This document shows, one piece after another, positions 55,056 through 62,771 of a DNA stretch of 64,000 bases. Made by a program: the position numbers and the translations under genes. The stretch comes from Caulobacter segnis. Its GTDB lineage: Bacteria > Pseudomonadota > Alphaproteobacteria > Caulobacterales > Caulobacteraceae. How positions within the stretch are numbered: position 1 is the stretch's first letter; every line of letters begins with the position of its first letter. The stretch is taken from assembly GCF_003243465.1 (NCBI RefSeq), contig NZ_QFQZ01000001.1, positions 124,001 through 188,000 on the forward strand, read 5' to 3'. Under the pieces are notes generated by a model. It was given only the letters and a program-made list of their open reading frames with translations, was not told the DNA's origin and did not search any database.

Positions 55056-56147
55056 ATGTCGCACAACACCTTCGGTCACCTGTTCCGCGTCACCACCTGG
55101 GGCGAGAGCCACGGCCCCGCGCTGGGCTGCGTGGTCGACGGGTGCCCGCCCGGGATCGAGCTGACCGCCGAGGTGATCCAAGCGTTCCTCGATAAGCGCC
55201 GCCCCGGCAGCGGCAAGTTCGTCACCCAGCGCCAGGAGCCGGACGCCGTGCGCATCCTGTCGGGCGTGTTCGAGGACGAGCGCAGCAACGGCCAGCGCAC
55301 GACCGGCACGCCGATCAGCCTGATGATCGAGAACACCGACCAGCGCAGCAAGGACTATGGCGAGATCGCCCAGGCCTTCCGCCCAGGGCACGCCGACTAC
55401 GCCTATTTCGCCAAGTACGGGATCCGCGACTATCGCGGCGGCGGCCGCAGCTCGGCGCGCGAGACCGCCGCGCGGGTGGCGGCCGGCGCGATCGCCCGCC
55501 TGGTGATCCCCGGCGTCAGCGTCCGCGCGGCCCTGACCCAGATCGGCCCGCACGCGATTAACCGCGACAACTGGGACTGGAACCAGGTCGAACAGAACCC
55601 CTACTGGTCCCCCGACGTGGCGATCGTGCCGGTCTGGGAAGAGCACCTCGAAAAGATCCGCAAGGCCGGCTCGTCGACCGGCGCGATCGTCGAGGTGGAG
55701 GCGACCGGCGTCCCGGCCGGCTGGGGCGCGCCGCTGTACGGCAAGCTGGACGCCGAACTGGCCGCCGCCCTGATGTCGATCAACGCCGCCAAGGGCGTCG
55801 AGATCGGCGAGGGCTTCGCCAGCGCGGCCCTGACCGGCGAGGACAACGCCGACGCCATGCGCCGGGGCGCGGACGGCCAACCGATGTTCCTGTCCAACCA
55901 CGCCGGCGGCGTCCTGGGCGGCATCTCGACGGGCCAGCCGGTCGTGGCCCGCGTGGCCTTCAAACCGACATCTTCGATTCTTATCCCCCGTCAGACGCTG
56001 AACGAAGCGGGCGAAGAAATAGACCTGCGGACCAAGGGGCGCCACGACCCGTGCGTCGGCATCCGCGGCGTGCCGGTGGTCGAGGCCATGACCGCCTGCG
56101 TGTTGGCCGACGCCTTCCTGCGGCATCGCGCTCAAACCGGAGGTTGA
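55056..56147 (+). CDS. aroC: Chorismate synthase
   Basis: 363 residues from ATG 55056; earlier in-frame ATG was rejected as it adds residues not in the family. It makes chorismate from EPSP with reduced FMN. Landmarks: TWGESHGPALGCVVDGCP at 14-31, RRPGSGKFVTQRQEPD near 47, FRPGHADYAYFAKYGIRDYRGGGRSSARETAAR near 110-140, and GGVLGGISTGQP near 290. Shikimate pathway, cytosol, normally essential. It is not in an operon with other aro genes here. Confidence 0.97.
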   Translation: MSHNTFGHLFRVTTWGESHGPALGCVVDGCPPGIELTAEVIQAFLDKRRPGSGKFVTQRQEPDAVRILSGVFEDERSNGQRTTGTPISLMIENTDQRSKDYGEIAQAFRPGHADYAYFAKYGIRDYRGGGRSSARETAARVAAGAIARLVIPGVSVRAALTQIGPHAINRDNWDWNQVEQNPYWSPDVAIVPVWEEHLEKIRKAGSSTGAIVEVEATGVPAGWGAPLYGKLDAELAAALMSINAAKGVEIGEGFASAALTGEDNADAMRRGADGQPMFLSNHAGGVLGGISTGQPVVARVAFKPTSSILIPRQTLNEAGEEIDLRTKGRHDPCVGIRGVPVVEAMTACVLADAFLRHRAQTGG

Positions 56148-56237
56148 AACTCGCGCATAGCGTGCGGCCAAACTGCGACCTAGGAGAGCACCCCCGCGCG
56201 AAATGCTGATTTTCCTTGTATTATCAGGGAAACTTGA

Positions 56238-56267
56238 TTGACCGGCGTTATTACAACCAAGTAATAC
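56238..56267 (+). promoter_or_regulatory. Candidate sigma-70 promoter of the response-regulator gene
   Basis: TTGACC (56238-56243) and TAATAC (56262-56267) with 18-bp spacing, 23 bp before the GTG start. The 80 bp before it are AT-richer than the surroundings. Confidence 0.5.
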
Positions 56268-56289
56268 TCGCTCATTGGGGGAGTAGGTC

Positions 56290-56826
56290 GTGCGGCTCGA
56301 GACACTGAAAGTCCTGCTGGTCGATGATAACCAGCACATGCGCATCCTGCTGATCGAGATCCTCCGCGCCGTCGGCATCCGGCACGTGTTCGAGGCCACC
56401 GACGGGGTCGAGGCGCTGGCCGTCATGCGCCAGACCAGCATCGACGTGGTGATCACCGACCTTTCGATGGGCCCGCTGGACGGCCTGCACTTCGTGCAGT
56501 TGCTTCGTCGCGCGCCCGAAAGCCCCAATCCCTACACGCCGGTGATCATGATCACCGGCCATTCGACCGAGCGCCGGGTCAACGAGGCCCGCGACGTCGG
56601 CGTCAACGAGTTCCTGGCCAAGCCGGTGACCGCGCGCGCGGTGATCGACCGCCTGATGCGACTGATCGAGAACCCGCGTCCGTTCGTGCGCGGCGGCGCC
56701 TATTTCGGGCCCGACCGCCGCCGCCGCGACAGCCCGCGCCATCCCGGCCCTTGGCGGCGTGGCGATGAAGAGCGCACGACCTATGTCGACGCGCCCGGCG
56801 GCCCGAAGCACCGCCCCCCGGCCTAG
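56290..56826 (+). CDS. Single-domain response regulator with a basic tail
   Basis: 178 residues from GTG 56290; GGGGGAG is 7 bp before it. The receiver domain is complete: D12 and D13 (LLVDDNQ), phospho-acceptor D57 (ITDLSMGPLDG), T89 (MITGHS) and K111 (LAKPVT). After residue 125 comes no output domain but a tail PFVRGGAYFGPDRRRR, rich in Arg. Such regulators act by protein contact. The HWE kinase gene at 57157, convergent across a small lipoprotein gene, is a candidate partner; pairing is inferred. Confidence 0.9.
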   Translation: MRLETLKVLLVDDNQHMRILLIEILRAVGIRHVFEATDGVEALAVMRQTSIDVVITDLSMGPLDGLHFVQLLRRAPESPNPYTPVIMITGHSTERRVNEARDVGVNEFLAKPVTARAVIDRLMRLIENPRPFVRGGAYFGPDRRRRDSPRHPGPWRRGDEERTTYVDAPGGPKHRPPA

Positions 56827-56919
56827 GGTGCTGGCGGACCGGGACGCGCGGCCATTCGACACGCCGACTTTGATCCAGGACCCGGTACAAGGGAGCACCC
56901 CGTTCTCGTGAGCTTACCC

Positions 56920-57138
56920 ATGTCCCGTGTCCGCCCCTTCCTCGCCGCCGCCCTGATCGCCGTCGCCCTCAGCCAGGCCGGATGCGTCGCCGCGGCCGTC
57001 GGGACCGTCGCGGGGACCGCGATCGGCGTCACGGGCGCCGTGGTCGGCGGCGCGGCCAAGGTCACCGGCAAGGCGGTCGGGGCCACGGGGCGCGCCATCT
57101 TGCCCGGCGACAGCCGCAAAGACAGGGACGCCCGCTAG
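56920..57138 (+). CDS. Small glycine-rich lipoprotein-like protein
   Basis: 72 residues from ATG 56920; GTG 56908 is an alternative start that has AGGGAG 12 bp before it. The N-terminus RVRPFLAAALIAVALSQAGCV ends in a lipobox (AGC, cysteine near residue 22). The rest is Gly/Ala/Val-rich and resembles small NF038104-type caulobacterial lipoproteins (VGTVAGTAIGVTGAVVGGAAKV). Role unknown. Confidence 0.65.
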   Translation: MSRVRPFLAAALIAVALSQAGCVAAAVGTVAGTAIGVTGAVVGGAAKVTGKAVGATGRAILPGDSRKDRDAR

Positions 57139-57156
57139 GCTGGCCGGGCTGCGGCG

Positions 57157-58569
57157 TCAGCCCTGGCCCATCAGGCTGTCTTCGGGCGCGTCTGGCAGGC
57201 GTGCGCTGAGGCGACAGACCAGGCCGTCGGCGGCGTAGTCCATGACCGCCTCGCCCTTGAGCTCACCCTTGAGGCTGCGTTCGATCAGGCGCGAGCCGAA
57301 GCCCTTGCGGCTGGGCGCCGCGACCGGCGGGCCGCCCGTCTCCCGCCAGGTGATCTCGAGCGTCCGCGTGGCGGGATCGTGGGACCAGCTGAGCTCCACG
57401 CGCCCCTCGACGTTCGAGAGGGCGCCGTATTTCAGCGCATTGGTGGCCAGTTCGTGGAAGGTGAGCGCCATGGTCAGCGCCCCGCCGGGCTGCATCCACA
57501 CCGGCGGGCCTTCGATGCTGACGCGCGCGCCGGCCTCGTCGAACGGCCGCAGAGCCCGCTCGGCCACCTCGCGCAGCTCGGCCCCGTGCCAGCTTTCGCG
57601 GGTCAGAATGTCGTGGACGCGCGACAAGCCAAGAAGGCGCGCCTCGAACTTCTCGAAGGCGACCAGCGGATCGGGCTCGTTGCGCAGGGTCTGGGCCGCC
57701 ATGGACTGGACGGTGGCCAGGGTGTTCTTCACCCGATGGTTCAGCTCGTTGATCAGCAGGCGCAGCTGAGCCTGGTAGCGCCCCTGGGCGTCCTCGGCCT
57801 GCTTGCGGGCGCTGATGTCGGAGAGGATCGCCAGGATGTAGGCCGGCTGGCCGTCGACCCGCACCATGGACGCCGTCAGGTGCACCCAAAGGTCGCCGCC
57901 AGGGACCAGCACCCGACGCTCGGCCGAGCAGGTCTCGGCCTCGCCGGACAGCAGCTTGGCCGCGCTTTCGAGCGTGGCCTCCACGGAGTCGGGATGCATC
58001 AGCCGTTGCAGCGTCCCACCGATCAGGACCTCGCGGTCCTGGCGCAGAAGCGCGCAGAACGCGTCATTGGCCTCGAGCACCGCGCCGTTGGGCGTCAGGC
58101 GCGCCACGCCCATAGCCGCCTGGTCGAAGACGGCCCGGTAGCGCGCCTCGGCGGCTTCCAGCTTCAAGCGGGCCTCGATATTGGCGGTGACCACCTCGGT
58201 ATAGAGAACCAGGCCGCCGATCTCGCCGCCGTCGGTCCGCCACGGCGCCATCGACCAGCGAATCCACTCGGTGCGGCCGTCGCGGTCCACATAGGGGTCG
58301 CCCTCGTGCCGCAGCTCGACCCCTTCGGCCAGGACGCGGGCGTGAAGCGCGCGCCACTTCTGCGGAACCTCCGGGAAGGCCTCGTAGTGCTGGCGGCCGA
58401 TCAGCGGCATGTCGGCGGGCAGGCGCTGGTCGGTCAGGTACTGCCGCGAGGCCGCCAGATAGCGCATTTGATTGTCGAAGATGGCGATGCCCAGCGGCGC
58501 ATGCTTCAGCGCTGTGGTCACGCTCGGAGACGCGACAAGAGGCGGAGCGTCGTCGATCTTCCCGGTCAT
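57157..58569 (-). CDS. Cytoplasmic PAS-PAS sensor histidine kinase of the HWE family
   Basis: 470 residues with no membrane segment. PAS1 is at about 17-130 and PAS2 at about 138-258. The HWE/HisKA_2 domain has H278 in ELNHRVKNTLATVQSM, the N box HELATNALKYGALS near 370, and WRETGG near 405, which is the WxE part of the family name; a GFGSRLIE G box follows. HWE kinases often work with single-domain response regulators. The stop converges on the small lipoprotein gene. It is divergent from nothing; a long leader lies upstream. Confidence 0.92.
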   Translation of the reverse strand: MTGKIDDAPPLVASPSVTTALKHAPLGIAIFDNQMRYLAASRQYLTDQRLPADMPLIGRQHYEAFPEVPQKWRALHARVLAEGVELRHEGDPYVDRDGRTEWIRWSMAPWRTDGGEIGGLVLYTEVVTANIEARLKLEAAEARYRAVFDQAAMGVARLTPNGAVLEANDAFCALLRQDREVLIGGTLQRLMHPDSVEATLESAAKLLSGEAETCSAERRVLVPGGDLWVHLTASMVRVDGQPAYILAILSDISARKQAEDAQGRYQAQLRLLINELNHRVKNTLATVQSMAAQTLRNEPDPLVAFEKFEARLLGLSRVHDILTRESWHGAELREVAERALRPFDEAGARVSIEGPPVWMQPGGALTMALTFHELATNALKYGALSNVEGRVELSWSHDPATRTLEITWRETGGPPVAAPSRKGFGSRLIERSLKGELKGEAVMDYAADGLVCRLSARLPDAPEDSLMGQG

Positions 58570-58710
58570 GGTCTCGGCGTCGTCGCTTCCTTCGGGTGAG
58601 CCGTCCGGCGAGGCTTAGCAGGAAGCCGCGCGCCGATCACCCCGTCACGCTCGCCAGGCCGTGGCGCGGACAAGCGTCCGGCCCAGATACGCCAGGCCCA
58701 GATACGACAA

Positions 58711-58737
58711 AGACCTCGGGTGAGCAGGCCGAGGTCT
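58711..58737 (-). terminator. Terminator of the XRE regulator gene
   Basis: AGACCTCGG and CCGAGGTCT form a perfect 9-bp stem with a 9-base loop, followed on the minus strand by TTTGTCGTAT, 31 bp past the stop. Confidence 0.7.
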
Positions 58738-58767
58738 CCGAGAAGCTGGGAACTAGGGGTTTCGCCG

Positions 58768-59202
58768 TCAGGCGACTTCGGGGCGCTGGGCTTCGTCGGC
58801 CATGGCGCGAACCAAGTCGAGCACCTGGCGGCGGACGCGACCGCGACCGATGCGCGGGAACACCTCGGCCAGTTCCAGGCCTTCCGGCGTGGTCAGGAAC
58901 TCCTGCACCACCTTTTCGGCGTGCTGGGTGGTGGCGTCGACCTCGGCGCCGCTCATCGGGTCGGCGAGGCCTTCGAAGAAGAACGAGACCGGGACCTGCA
59001 GGGTCTTGGCGATATCGTACAGCTTGCTGGCGCTGACGCGATTGGCGCCGCGCTCATACTTCTGGACCTGCTGGAAGGTCAGCCCCAGGGAGTCCGCGAG
59101 CTGTTCCTGGCTCACGCCCATCAGCTTGCGGCGCATCCGCACCCGGCCGCCGACGTGCAGGTCGACGGGGTTGGGGCGCCGCCCTTCGGTATCTTCGCTC
59201 AT
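58768..59202 (-). CDS. XRE-family helix-turn-helix regulator
   Basis: 144 residues from ATG 59202, with GGAGG 12 bp before it; a start at 59232 is possible. HTH_XRE at residues about 15-70: VGGRVRMRRKLMGVSQEQLADSLGLTFQQVQKYERGANRVSASKLYDIAKTLQVPVSFFFEG is the form common in alphaproteobacteria. The acidic-then-basic C-terminal half (PMSGAEVDATTQ, RIGRGRVRRQVLDLVRAM) is not recognised. It is divergent from the AbgT gene, with a 230-bp gap that carries an internal hairpin. Confidence 0.88.
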   Translation of the reverse strand: MSEDTEGRRPNPVDLHVGGRVRMRRKLMGVSQEQLADSLGLTFQQVQKYERGANRVSASKLYDIAKTLQVPVSFFFEGLADPMSGAEVDATTQHAEKVVQEFLTTPEGLELAEVFPRIGRGRVRRQVLDLVRAMADEAQRPEVA

Positions 59203-59328
59203 CTTTGAATCCGCCTCCAACGGTTGTTCCATGAAAATGACACGACCGTGACGTCGGTGGAAGCGAGCGTAGCCTGGGCGCGGCGTTAGGTCGCGATGGC
59301 GAAGCTTGTTGCGAGACACCCGCAAAAC

Positions 59329-59347
59329 GCCCGTGGGACGGGCTTTT
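59329..59347. terminator. Terminator-like hairpin in the divergent XRE/AbgT gap
   Basis: GCCCGT and ACGGGC pair around GGG, with AAAA on one side and TTTT on the other, so it could end transcription in either direction. It lies between divergent starts, 88 bp before abgT, where no gene end is expected. Confidence 0.5.
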
Positions 59348-59435
59348 CGACGGCATTGGCCGCCGAACTTTACCGTCGAGCCCGGGGCTGTTAACCGTGG
59401 GGCGTGGAGGGTCACGATAAGCCAACGGATGCCGC

Positions 59436-61055
59436 ATGAGCGACACCGCGCCCCCTGTCCTGCCCTCGCCTCCCCGCCAGAAAGGTCTGCTCGGAACCGT
59501 CGAGAGACTGGGCAATCTGCTTCCCGAACCGGTGATGATCTTCGTCTGGCTGATCCTGGGCCTGATGGTCCTGTCGGCCGTCGGCCAGGCCCTGGGCTGG
59601 TCGGCCTCGATCACCTATGGCGGCGACGAGGCCCCGCCGTTCGGCGAGCTTGAGAACGGCGTCCTGACCTATGCGGCCAGCAGCCTTTTCTCCGAGGCGA
59701 ACATCGCCCGCCTGTTCACCGAAATGCCCAAGACCCTGACCAGCTTCGCGCCGCTGGGCCTGGTGCTGGTGGTGATCCTGGGCGCGGCCGTCGCCGAACG
59801 CTCGGGCCTGTTCAGCGCCCTGATCCGCGCCAGCCTGCGCGAGGCGCCCCGGCGCATCCTGACACCGCTGGTGGTCATCATCGGCATGGTCTCGCACCAC
59901 GCCTCGGACGCCGCCTATGTGGTCTTCATCCCCCTGGCCGGGCTGCTGTACGCCGCCGTCGGCCGGCATCCGCTCGCGGGCGTCGCCGCCGCCTTCGCCG
60001 CGGTGTCGGGCGGTTTCGCCGGCAACCTCACGCCGGGCCAGTTCGACGTGGTGCTGTTCGGCTTCACCCAGGAAGCGGCGCGGATCATCGATCCGTCCTG
60101 GACGATGAATCCGCTGGGCAACTGGTGGTTCATCCTGGCGATCGTGTTCGTCTTCACGCCGATCGCCTGGTTCCTGACCGACCGCGTGGTCGAGCCGCGC
60201 CTGGGGCCCTGGGGCGGTCAGGCCGACGAGGCGCTGAAGGCCGAACTGGCCAAGTCCGCCGTCACGCCCGAGGAAAAGCGCGGCCTGAAGTTCGCGGGCC
60301 TCGCCGCCCTGGCCGTCGTCGTCCTGTTCGCCGCGCTCAGCCTGACGCCTGGCTACACCCCGCTGATCGACGAGACCAAGAGCGGCCCCGCCCAACTGAC
60401 GCCCTTCTACGGCGCGCTGATCGCCGGGTTCATGCTGCTGTTCCTGGCCAGCGGGATCGCCTTTGGCGTCGGGACCGGCTCGGTGAGGTCCGAGCGCGAC
60501 GTGGTGGCCATGATGGGCGAGGGCGTGCGCTCGGTGGCGCCGTACGTCGTCTTCGCCTTCTTCGCCGCCCATTTCGTGGCGATGTTCAACTGGTCGCGCC
60601 TGGGGCCGATCGCGGCGATCCACGGGGCGGAGACCCTGAAGGCGCTGGACCTGCCCGCGCCGCTGCTGCTGGTCAGCGTGCTGGGGTTCTCGTCGGTGCT
60701 GGATCTGTTCATCGGCTCGGCCTCGGCCAAGTGGAGCGCGCTGGCGCCGGTGGTGGTGCCGATGTTCATGCTGCTGGGCATTTCGCCGGAGATGACCACG
60801 GCCGCCTACCGCATGGGCGACAGCTTCACCAACCTGATGACGCCGCTGATGAGCTACTTCCCGCTGGTGCTGGCCATGACGCGGCGCTGGGACCCCGGCA
60901 TGGGCGTGGGGTCGCTGCTGGCGCTGATGCTGCCCTACGCCCTGGCGTTCATGAGCGCGGGCGTGCTGATGACCCTGGCGTGGGTGGCGTTCGACTGGCC
61001 GCTCGGGCCGGCGGCCCAGGTCCACTATGTCCCGCCTGGCGGGCTGCTGGACTAG
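59436..61055 (+). CDS. abgT: AbgT-family transporter
   Basis: 539 residues with about 11-13 hydrophobic segments, two of which are re-entrant loops in the family. GMVSHHASDAAYVVFIPLAG near 150, LTPGQFDVVLFGFTQEAA near 190, WSRLGPIAAIHGAE near 388 and MGDSFTNLMTPLMSYFP near 450 are the AbgT signature parts (E. coli AbgT imports p-aminobenzoyl-glutamate; MtrF relatives export sulfonamides). Substrate here is not resolved. The ATG at 59436 has no strong ribosome site. Confidence 0.9.
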   Translation: MSDTAPPVLPSPPRQKGLLGTVERLGNLLPEPVMIFVWLILGLMVLSAVGQALGWSASITYGGDEAPPFGELENGVLTYAASSLFSEANIARLFTEMPKTLTSFAPLGLVLVVILGAAVAERSGLFSALIRASLREAPRRILTPLVVIIGMVSHHASDAAYVVFIPLAGLLYAAVGRHPLAGVAAAFAAVSGGFAGNLTPGQFDVVLFGFTQEAARIIDPSWTMNPLGNWWFILAIVFVFTPIAWFLTDRVVEPRLGPWGGQADEALKAELAKSAVTPEEKRGLKFAGLAALAVVVLFAALSLTPGYTPLIDETKSGPAQLTPFYGALIAGFMLLFLASGIAFGVGTGSVRSERDVVAMMGEGVRSVAPYVVFAFFAAHFVAMFNWSRLGPIAAIHGAETLKALDLPAPLLLVSVLGFSSVLDLFIGSASAKWSALAPVVVPMFMLLGISPEMTTAAYRMGDSFTNLMTPLMSYFPLVLAMTRRWDPGMGVGSLLALMLPYALAFMSAGVLMTLAWVAFDWPLGPAAQVHYVPPGGLLD

Positions 61056-61070
61056 GGAGATTTACGGCCG

Positions 61071-62645
61071 CTACGCGGCCGCGGCGCCGCCGTCTTCCTC
61101 GTCGCCAAGCAGGGCGTTGAGCACCACGGCCAGGCGCTCGGGCTTGATCGGCTTTTCGACGACGTCCTGCATGCCGGCGGCCAGGTAGGTCTGGACGTCC
61201 AGCGGATCGGCGTTGGCGGTCAGGGCGACGACGGGGGTCCGGCCGAGCCGGCCGCCCATCTCGCGAATGGCGCGGGTGGCGGCGACGCCGTCCATGCGCG
61301 GCATCTTGATGTCCATCAGGATGAGGTCGAAGCGGCCGCCACGCGCCATCTCGACGGCCTCGACGCCGTCGACCGCCTGCTCGGAGGTGCAGTCGAACAT
61401 GTCGCACAGGGCCTCGGCGACCATGCGGTTGGTGGCGTTGTCGTCGACGATCAGGATGTGAGCGGCGGGCGCGGCCGCGGCCGTCTCGCCGGTGGGGGAC
61501 TGAACCGCCGCCGCCGCGTGGGCGACCAGCGAGAAGCCGACCGTCACGCCGGCGCCGCGATTGGCCTCGGCGTGCAAGGGCGCGCCCATGGCCCGCATGA
61601 TGCGACGCGCCAGGGCCAGGCCGACGCTGAGCGCGATCTCTGAGCGATCCTGCAGCTCGGCCTGGCTCATCGAGCCCGTCAGGCGCGCCATGCGATCCTC
61701 GGCGTCGCAGCCGGCCGTGTTGTCGCGCACCTGGCCGTCCAGGCGCACGAGGTCGTCCTCGGGCCGGGCGGCGAGGCGCACCTCGATCATGCCGCGGCCG
61801 GCGGCCAGGGCGTTTTCGATCAGGACGTCGAAGACCTGCAGCAGGCGTTCGCCGTCGATCTCGACCCCGCTCTCGGGATCGCCGTCATAAGAGACCAGCA
61901 GCGTCGAGCCGCCGTCTTGGGCGCGCGCGGCCCAGCGGGCCTCCACGGCGTCCGCCAGATCGCGCAGCCGGGTGGCCTGGGGCTTCAAGACCAGATGACC
62001 CTGGGTCGAGCGGTGCAGGTCGATCGCGCGCCCGACCGTCTCGCTCATGTCGCGGCTGGTGTCGCTGATCGCGCGCACGAAAGCCGCCGCGTCCGGCGTC
62101 AGGCGCTGCTGCTCCAGGCGCGCGGTGATCGCCAGCACGCCGTCCAGGTGGTCGCCGATGTCCAACGCCATCCGCTCGATCAGGGCCCGGGCGTCGCGCG
62201 CCTCGCTCAGCCGGCGCTGGTGGACGGTGAGCAGCGAGGTCAGGCCGCCGATCCCGACATAGCGGCCGGTCGCGTCGACCGCGACGAAGGCGGTGCGGAA
62301 AACGGGTTGGCCGCTGTCGCGCAGGAGATTGATGAAGGCGTTGGCGTCGGTGTCAGCCGAGACGATGCGCGGCGAGGCGTCCATGACGCCGGTCACCGGC
62401 TTGTCGGCGAGGGTCTCGCCGGCCACGCGCATCATGCCTTGGAACACGTCCCGATAGACCGCGCCCACCGGGCGCTCATGCTCGACCACGGCGATGGCGG
62501 CGGCCGTCGGATCGGCGTCGAACATCGCCGCGACCTGACCGCACGGCGCGTCGGGCGCGACGCACGCGCGCTTGTCGATCAGACGTGAAAGCGTTTCCAT
62601 ACGGGGAACTTCGCCAGGACTCCAGGCCGGGAACATGCCCTCCAT
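61071..62645 (-). CDS. CBS-domain hybrid sensor kinase with a degenerate histidine site
   Basis: 524 residues from ATG 62645 (ATG 62600 is equally possible). Residues about 20-142 are two CBS-like motifs (ending GRYVGIGGLTSLL). The DHp-like helix runs about 155-210: where kinases have SHEIRTPLNG, it reads ALDIGDHLDG (160-169), so the acceptor His appears replaced by Leu. The catalytic domain (about 225-375) keeps an N-box-like LIENAL but has a weak G1 (RDNTAG) and G2 (SVGLAL). The receiver (about 395-515) is intact: DD 401-402, D445 (LILMDIKMP), T476 (ALTANAD) and K498. It may be a pseudokinase scaffold or a phosphatase for its REC domain. Confidence 0.85.
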   Translation of the reverse strand: MEGMFPAWSPGEVPRMETLSRLIDKRACVAPDAPCGQVAAMFDADPTAAAIAVVEHERPVGAVYRDVFQGMMRVAGETLADKPVTGVMDASPRIVSADTDANAFINLLRDSGQPVFRTAFVAVDATGRYVGIGGLTSLLTVHQRRLSEARDARALIERMALDIGDHLDGVLAITARLEQQRLTPDAAAFVRAISDTSRDMSETVGRAIDLHRSTQGHLVLKPQATRLRDLADAVEARWAARAQDGGSTLLVSYDGDPESGVEIDGERLLQVFDVLIENALAAGRGMIEVRLAARPEDDLVRLDGQVRDNTAGCDAEDRMARLTGSMSQAELQDRSEIALSVGLALARRIMRAMGAPLHAEANRGAGVTVGFSLVAHAAAAVQSPTGETAAAAPAAHILIVDDNATNRMVAEALCDMFDCTSEQAVDGVEAVEMARGGRFDLILMDIKMPRMDGVAATRAIREMGGRLGRTPVVALTANADPLDVQTYLAAGMQDVVEKPIKPERLAVVLNALLGDEEDGGAAAA

Positions 62646-62717
62646 CGCCTTGCAGAGTCGTTAAGTCCGCGCTCCGGCGGGCCGCGCAGACGCCTTAAGG
62701 GGTGCCCCGAACCGCCG

Positions 62718-62747
62718 AAAAAAGAGGCGACGCCCGAGGGCGCCGCC
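62718..62747 (-). terminator. Rho-independent terminator of the TonB receptor gene
   Basis: GGCGACGCCC and GGGCGCCGCC pair with one mismatch around GA; on the minus strand TCTTTTTT follows directly. It lies 24 bp past the receptor stop. Confidence 0.9.
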
Positions 62748-62771
62748 TTGGGAGTTACGCGGATACGCTGG

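Noticed and set aside
59412..61025. 537-codon minus-strand ORF
   Set aside because: Antisense to abgT; rich in His and Gln, as expected from reversed codons.
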